From positions 1,843,051 through 1,907,050 of the forward strand of contig NZ_LT629731.1 in assembly GCF_900104575.1 (NCBI RefSeq): a DNA stretch of 64,000 nucleotides. The letters are read 5' to 3'. Made by a program: the position numbers and the translations under genes. Source of the stretch: Bacillus tuaregi. Its GTDB lineage: Bacteria; Bacillota; Bacilli; Bacillales; Cytobacillaceae. The first letter of the stretch is position 1. Each line of letters starts with the position of its first letter. This document shows positions 59,780 to 64,000 of this stretch, piece after piece. The notes beneath the pieces were generated by a model. That model had not been told where the DNA came from. It did no database searches and worked only from the letters and a program-made list of their open reading frames with translations.

Positions 59780-62284
59780 TCAGTGATGAAAGAACTGAGC
59801 ACGATCAGTAATTTTAATAAAGCTGCAGTCGGGTAGCAGTAGCTCCTTATTATATTCTAGCTTTAATTGATCCATAAGGGGTACCATACCGTATTTTTCG
59901 AACTCCTCTGGATTAAACTTAAATCCGTATTGAAAGAGCCCGTCATCAAGTGATTTACACCAGACATTTTTGCCTTGTAATGACAAATCTTTCTCAAAGA
60001 GTGTAGTTGTAATTCCTAGGATAATCTCTTTATTAATGGGAAATTTAATATTTGATACATAACATAAACCTCCTGCTCCAATATCTTCAATTAGAATGGA
60101 GCTGCTCCCGATTGATACATGCTTATCATGTAAATAATGAATCGTTAAAGAGCCTAGGAGTGGATATTTAAATAAAATCCTAAAAAACTGTCTTCGATTT
60201 GGAACCGTTTTTTTTAGCGAAAGAAAGGTGTCAGCTCTCCCAAGCTTGCCGTGTGTGATTAATGCTTCAAAATCCTTGGCAAGAAGTGGCTTACTTAGGT
60301 AATAGCCCTGGATATAATCACAATGATGCTCTTGTAAAATATCAAATTGCTTTTTGTTTTCTACACCTTCAGCCACTACCTTCATATCTAACTGATGGGC
60401 CAATTGAATGGTTGCTTTTGTAATTTGGAGACTATCTGCGCTTGATTGAATATCCTTTATAAAGGAACGGTCTATTTTTAATTGGTCGAAATTTAATTGT
60501 TTTAATGTTTTTAGTGAAGAATAGCCAGTGCCAAAATCATCGATAGAGAACCTAATGCCTTTTTGCTTCAATATCACCATTTTCTGCAAAACATCTTCAT
60601 AGCTATCAAAAATAATATTCTCCGTAATTTCAAAATCGAGTAATTTGGGATTAACTTTCGTTTCTTTTAAAAGGTCAAAGATAAAATCAGTAATCTTCTC
60701 ATCGGAAAATTGAATGGGCGAAAAATTAACAGAAATAGGGACTAAATGCAAGCCTTTTTGTTTCCATTCCATCATTTGATAGCAAACACTTCTTAAAATC
60801 CATTCACCTAATCGGATAATTAAGCCGGTTTCTTCTGCAATGGTAATAAATTCGTTTGGGGACACAGTACCCCATTTAGGATGCTCCCAGCGGACTAACG
60901 CTTCCGCACCGATAACTTTTTGACTCGTATTGAATTTCGGCTGGTATTGAATAAAGAATTCATTATTTTCAAGTGCTGTTTGAATATCATTTTGCAGGTT
61001 CAACTTTTTATAGGATTCAACATCCATTAAGTTTTGGAATAGATGATAGTGATTTTTTCGAATTGCTTTTCCCTTTGCTAAGGCAATACCTGCTTTTTCG
61101 ATTAAATCCACTCCATTTTTTCCATCAGTTGGGAATAAACTGATACCGATGCTAGCTGTAACGGATAAGGATTCTTCCTGTAATAATATTGGCGTATTAA
61201 TGATTTGCAGTATTCTTTCTGCCAATTCTATTGCTTGACTTATATTCTGTAAATCTCTTAATACAATAATAAATTCGTCACCACTAAAATGAGAGACAAT
61301 GTTCTCAGTTGTTTGTCTGATTGTTTTTAGACGATTAGACACTTCAATTAACACTTGATTCCCAGTTTGAAAGCCATAGTGATTGTTAATATATTTAAAG
61401 AAATCAATCCCGATATTTAATACAGCGAAGTCTCCTTGTTTTTGACACAGCTTATCTAATTGTAATTCGATGCTTCTTCCATTAGGTAAATGGGTCAATG
61501 GATGGTGGAAATTTAATTCATACAGCGTTTCTTCGTATTCTTTTTTCTTCGTGATATCTTTTCTAATGGCAATAAATTGATATGGAGTTCCATTCTCATC
61601 TAATAGTGGGACAATGGTACTATCTGCCCAATAGAAGCTGCCATCCTTTGATTTGTTTTTAATCTCCCCGTGCCAGACCTTTCCCTGGGTAATCGTCTCC
61701 CACATTGCTTTATATACTTCATCATCATGATAGCCGGATTTAATAATTCGATGATTTTGACCGATTAATTCTTCCAAACTATATTTTGAAAGCTCGCAAA
61801 ACTTGTTGTTTGCATAGAGAATGGTCCCCTCGGAATCCGTAATGGTAACTTCAGAGGTTAAATGAAGTGCATTTGTGATTACCTCTAGATTCTTCATACT
61901 GGATACTAATTGGTGTTCAGACTCTTTCAGCCCAGTAATATTGATCGTAATTCCAAACACATGCTCGGCACCTTTGAAAAAGGTGCGGCTCATCAGCCAA
62001 CGAATTTTTCCATCGGGACGGATGATGCGATATTCATACAGATTTGCTTTCCCATCGGATAATTCTTTTTGTAGTCCTAAAAAGATATTGAGATCCTCTG
62101 GATAGATATATTTCTGCCAGAGTGAAGGGGATTGTATGATTGTATCGAAAGGAATTCCTGATATTGTTTCAATTGTAGGAGATAAATAAGTGATTTTATG
62201 GCTTTCGAGAGACATTTCCCATACACAAACATCCTTATATTCAAATAAGTATGGGCTTGGCTCATTTTTATTTAAAAAATTCAT
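59780..62284 (-). CDS. PAS-PAS-GGDEF-EAL-PilZ cyclic di-GMP signalling protein
   Basis: 834 residues. Two PAS domains (about 15-120 and 135-255), a GGDEF domain with SGDEF near residue 331, an EAL domain with EALVRW near 458, and a C-terminal PilZ domain starting at NRRQFFR near 693 with DIGAGGLCY. The EAL catalytic residues (Glu in ITENI, DDFGTGYSSL, Lys in LKIDRS, Glu in AEGVE) look complete. The first Gly of GGDEF is Ser, so synthesis is doubtful. Likely a phosphodiesterase sensing c-di-GMP through PilZ. Start ATG 62284; the ribosome binding site is GGGGGA. Confidence 0.88.
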   Translation of the reverse strand: MNFLNKNEPSPYLFEYKDVCVWEMSLESHKITYLSPTIETISGIPFDTIIQSPSLWQKYIYPEDLNIFLGLQKELSDGKANLYEYRIIRPDGKIRWLMSRTFFKGAEHVFGITINITGLKESEHQLVSSMKNLEVITNALHLTSEVTITDSEGTILYANNKFCELSKYSLEELIGQNHRIIKSGYHDDEVYKAMWETITQGKVWHGEIKNKSKDGSFYWADSTIVPLLDENGTPYQFIAIRKDITKKKEYEETLYELNFHHPLTHLPNGRSIELQLDKLCQKQGDFAVLNIGIDFFKYINNHYGFQTGNQVLIEVSNRLKTIRQTTENIVSHFSGDEFIIVLRDLQNISQAIELAERILQIINTPILLQEESLSVTASIGISLFPTDGKNGVDLIEKAGIALAKGKAIRKNHYHLFQNLMDVESYKKLNLQNDIQTALENNEFFIQYQPKFNTSQKVIGAEALVRWEHPKWGTVSPNEFITIAEETGLIIRLGEWILRSVCYQMMEWKQKGLHLVPISVNFSPIQFSDEKITDFIFDLLKETKVNPKLLDFEITENIIFDSYEDVLQKMVILKQKGIRFSIDDFGTGYSSLKTLKQLNFDQLKIDRSFIKDIQSSADSLQITKATIQLAHQLDMKVVAEGVENKKQFDILQEHHCDYIQGYYLSKPLLAKDFEALITHGKLGRADTFLSLKKTVPNRRQFFRILFKYPLLGSLTIHYLHDKHVSIGSSSILIEDIGAGGLCYVSNIKFPINKEIILGITTTLFEKDLSLQGKNVWCKSLDDGLFQYGFKFNPEEFEKYGMVPLMDQLKLEYNKELLLPDCSFIKITDRAQFFHH

Positions 62285-62605
62285 AATTAATCCCCCATAA
62301 AAAGATAAAAAAGATCGGAAAAATTTAATAAAGATTTTAGTTCTATTATACTATATTTCCAATTTTTATCTATGAGAAAATTCATGTTTTTTACTAAAAA
62401 TCTGAATATATGTGTAATTTAAAAATTATTACATTCATATTATATACGAATAACATGGAATATTAGAATAATTCACTAATAAAATTATATCAAGAAAATA
62501 TAAAAATAATAACAGAAATAAAATTTGTCCCCTATTAATGGAAAATTAGAGTTTAAATGGGATATTTGGTATGATGAAAAAAAATGCCAGAAAGAAGGGG
62601 TTAAG
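62285..62605. other. AT-rich gap before hflX
   Basis: 321 bp with very high A+T content between divergent genes. No gene or RNA motif is seen; both promoters must lie here but none matches consensus well. Confidence 0.35.
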
Positions 62606-63868
62606 ATGGAGCAAAAGCTGGAGCAAGAGAAAGTCATTCTTGTAGGCTGTCAGACAGCAGAGGATGATCTGCCATTCCAATACTCAATGGAAGAATTGGC
62701 ATCACTGACGGAAACCGCAAATGGAAGGGTACTATCTCAATTAACCCAAAAAAGAGAGAGAGCAGACAATGCAACCTATATTGGCAGAGGCAAAGTAGAG
62801 GAATTAAGTGCCCTTGTGGATGAATTGGAAGCGAACTTAGTGATTTTTAATGATGAATTATCACCTAGTCAGGTTCGTAATCTAGCTGCTAAAATAGATG
62901 CGAGAATTATTGACCGAACTCAATTGATTCTTGATATTTTTGCGCAAAGAGCAAGGTCGAAGGAAGGAAAGTTACAGGTAGAGCTGGCCCAATTGCAGTA
63001 TTTATTACCGCGGCTTGGTGGACAAGGCACACAGCTTTCAAGGCTTGGGGCTGGGATTGGTACAAGAGGTCCTGGTGAAACAAAGCTGGAAGCAGACCGT
63101 CGCCATATTCGAAACCGCATCCATGATATTGAGGCGCAGCTGAAAGGGATTGTTGAGCACCGGGAAAGGTATCGTGAAAGACGTAAGAAGAACCGTGCCT
63201 TTCAGGTTGCGATTGTTGGGTATACGAATGCCGGAAAATCAACCTTATTTAACCGTTTAACTGAGGCGGCTTCACTTGAAGAGAATCAGTTATTTGCGAC
63301 TCTCGATCCTATGACCAGAAGATGTATTTTACCAAGCGGGTTTACGGTTCTCATGACAGATACGGTTGGTTTTATTCAAGATTTACCGACAAGCCTGATT
63401 GCTGCCTTCCGTTCAACTTTAGAGGAAGTCAAGGAAGCGGACCTCATCCTTCATGTAGTGGACTCATCAAACCCAGATTATTTTCAGCACGAGCAAACAG
63501 TTAATGAACTGCTAGAGGAGCTAGAACAAGGACAAATCCCGCAGATAACGGTGTATAATAAAAGGGATGTCCAGCATCAGGACTTTGTGCCTTCCGCAAA
63601 AAATCAATCGATTCAAATAAGTGCATTAGTGGAGCAGGATCGTATCGCATTAAAACAAGCGATTGAAATGAAAATGATTGGTATGATGAATTATTATCAT
63701 GTTGAAGTACCTTCAACAGAGGGGAAATTGCTGTCACAATTAAAGAATGATACGATTCTAAGGGAGCTGACCTTTGATGAAGAGAACCAATGGTATGTTT
63801 GCAAAGGTTATTCATTAGCGGATCATCCCATTGTTGGTCAACTGCAACAATATACTGTAAAGAGATAG
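62606..63868 (+). CDS. hflX: GTPase HflX
   Basis: 420 residues. The N-terminal HflX domain ([24 protein letters not shown]) and coiled region [18 protein letters not shown] are followed by the G domain: G1 [12 protein letters not shown] near residue 205, G3 [10 protein letters not shown] and G4 NKRD. It acts on ribosomes, splitting stalled 70S units after stress. ATG 62606 has AGAAGGGG; the open frame begins at 62525. The next gene begins 9 nt on, the same order as ynbA-ynbB in B. subtilis. Confidence 0.95.
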   Translation: MEQKLEQEKVILVGCQTAEDDLPFQYSMEELASLTETANGRVLSQLTQKRERADNATYIGRGKVEELSALVDELEANLVIFNDELSPSQVRNLAAKIDARIIDRTQLILDIFAQRARSKEGKLQVELAQLQYLLPRLGGQGTQLSRLGAGIGTRGPGETKLEADRRHIRNRIHDIEAQLKGIVEHRERYRERRKKNRAFQVAIVGYTNAGKSTLFNRLTEAASLEENQLFATLDPMTRRCILPSGFTVLMTDTVGFIQDLPTSLIAAFRSTLEEVKEADLILHVVDSSNPDYFQHEQTVNELLEELEQGQIPQITVYNKRDVQHQDFVPSAKNQSIQISALVEQDRIALKQAIEMKMIGMMNYYHVEVPSTEGKLLSQLKNDTILRELTFDEENQWYVCKGYSLADHPIVGQLQQYTVKR

Positions 63869-63877
63869 GGGAAAGAC

Positions 63878-64000
63878 ATGTTTTTATCATTAACTTATGG
63901 GGAAGTATTACAGCCGCTTGTAGCAGAAGTGGAGCAGCAAATTAAAAATAAGCATGCAGAAATTGAACAAAGAATAGATCGCAATCAGTTTCGGGTACTG
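63878..64000 (+). CDS. ynbB: YnbB-like methionine gamma-lyase family protein (5' part only)
   Basis: 41 codons before the right edge: MFLSLTYGEVLQPLVAEVEQ. The position directly after hflX matches B. subtilis ynbB, a PLP-dependent Cys/Met-metabolism-like enzyme once called aluminium resistance protein. The ribosome binding site AGGGGAAAG supports the ATG. Identification rests mostly on synteny. Confidence 0.75.
   Translation, partial: MFLSLTYGEVLQPLVAEVEQQIKNKHAEIEQRIDRNQFRVL

Noticed and set aside
1-64000. tRNA, rRNA, T-box or prophage genes
   Set aside because: I looked for their typical motifs and gene content on both strands and saw none; a tRNAscan/Infernal run would be needed to exclude them fully.

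Overview
The window comes from a low-GC, endospore-forming Bacillaceae chromosome. The signs are strong AGGAGG-type ribosome binding sites, frequent GTG/TTG starts, U-tailed hairpin terminators after nearly every unit, an H-type small acid-soluble spore protein (sspH), a DUF3231 protein and UvsE. Many genes resemble Bacillus subtilis ywqA, xpaC/yaaN, cysH-cysP-sat-cysC, yqeW, ylmA and hflX (ynbA)/ynbB. The gene set suggests a relative in a neighbouring Bacillaceae genus rather than B. subtilis itself; this is inference from content only. No rRNA, tRNA, phage or CRISPR array was seen.

Layout. 0-10 kb: a MarR-controlled MMPL exporter (cut by the left edge), a DUF389 membrane protein, a NptA/PhoU-type Na+/Pi cotransporter, heme O synthase (ctaB), an aspartase-family lyase, and a 5'-truncated nitronate monooxygenase. 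10-15 kb: a Cys-rich membrane protein, a complete IS1182-family insertion sequence, a UDP-glucuronate-epimerase-like SDR and a guanylate-kinase paralogue. 15-27 kb: a PH-like protein, DUF3231, uvsE, yjdM, a SWIM-SNF2 helicase, a crcB fluoride-channel pair, an EamA transporter, an aldo/keto reductase, corA and an overlapping HNH nuclease. 27-39 kb: a lipoprotein, an ABC exporter with its TetR regulator, a fused MsrA-MsrB, a diguanylate cyclase, an amino-acid permease, LysE, sspH and several very small proteins.

39-44 kb is the assimilatory sulfate operon yezD-cysH-cysP-sat-cysC plus a lone sirohydrochlorin chelatase. It takes up sulfate, activates it to APS/PAPS and reduces it to sulfite. It is preceded by tandem 43-bp-spaced boxes and a structured leader. 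44-50 kb: xpaC-telA, a DUF6241-like protein, an SF1 helicase and a universal stress protein. 50-55 kb is a compact aromatic meta-cleavage island: catechol 2,3-dioxygenase, XylT-type ferredoxin, GlcG/HbpS-like protein, IclR regulator and ring-fission hydrolase. 55-64 kb: bioY-bioB behind a BirA-type operator, a short Na/Pi-cotransporter homologue, a DUF523 protein, the YlmA ATPase, a PAS-GGDEF-EAL-PilZ protein, hflX and the start of ynbB.

The most unusual signal is an interspersed structured repeat of about 190-227 bp. It has three near-full copies (6009, 18590, 25632) and two partial copies (23011, 44401), all in the same orientation and all intergenic. It is built as a chain of hairpins. Individual hairpins are missing in particular copies, and several stems keep pairing through compensatory base changes between copies. 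No protein is encoded in it. It looks like a non-autonomous mobile element or a repeated structured RNA, possibly derived from an IS200/IS605-type end.
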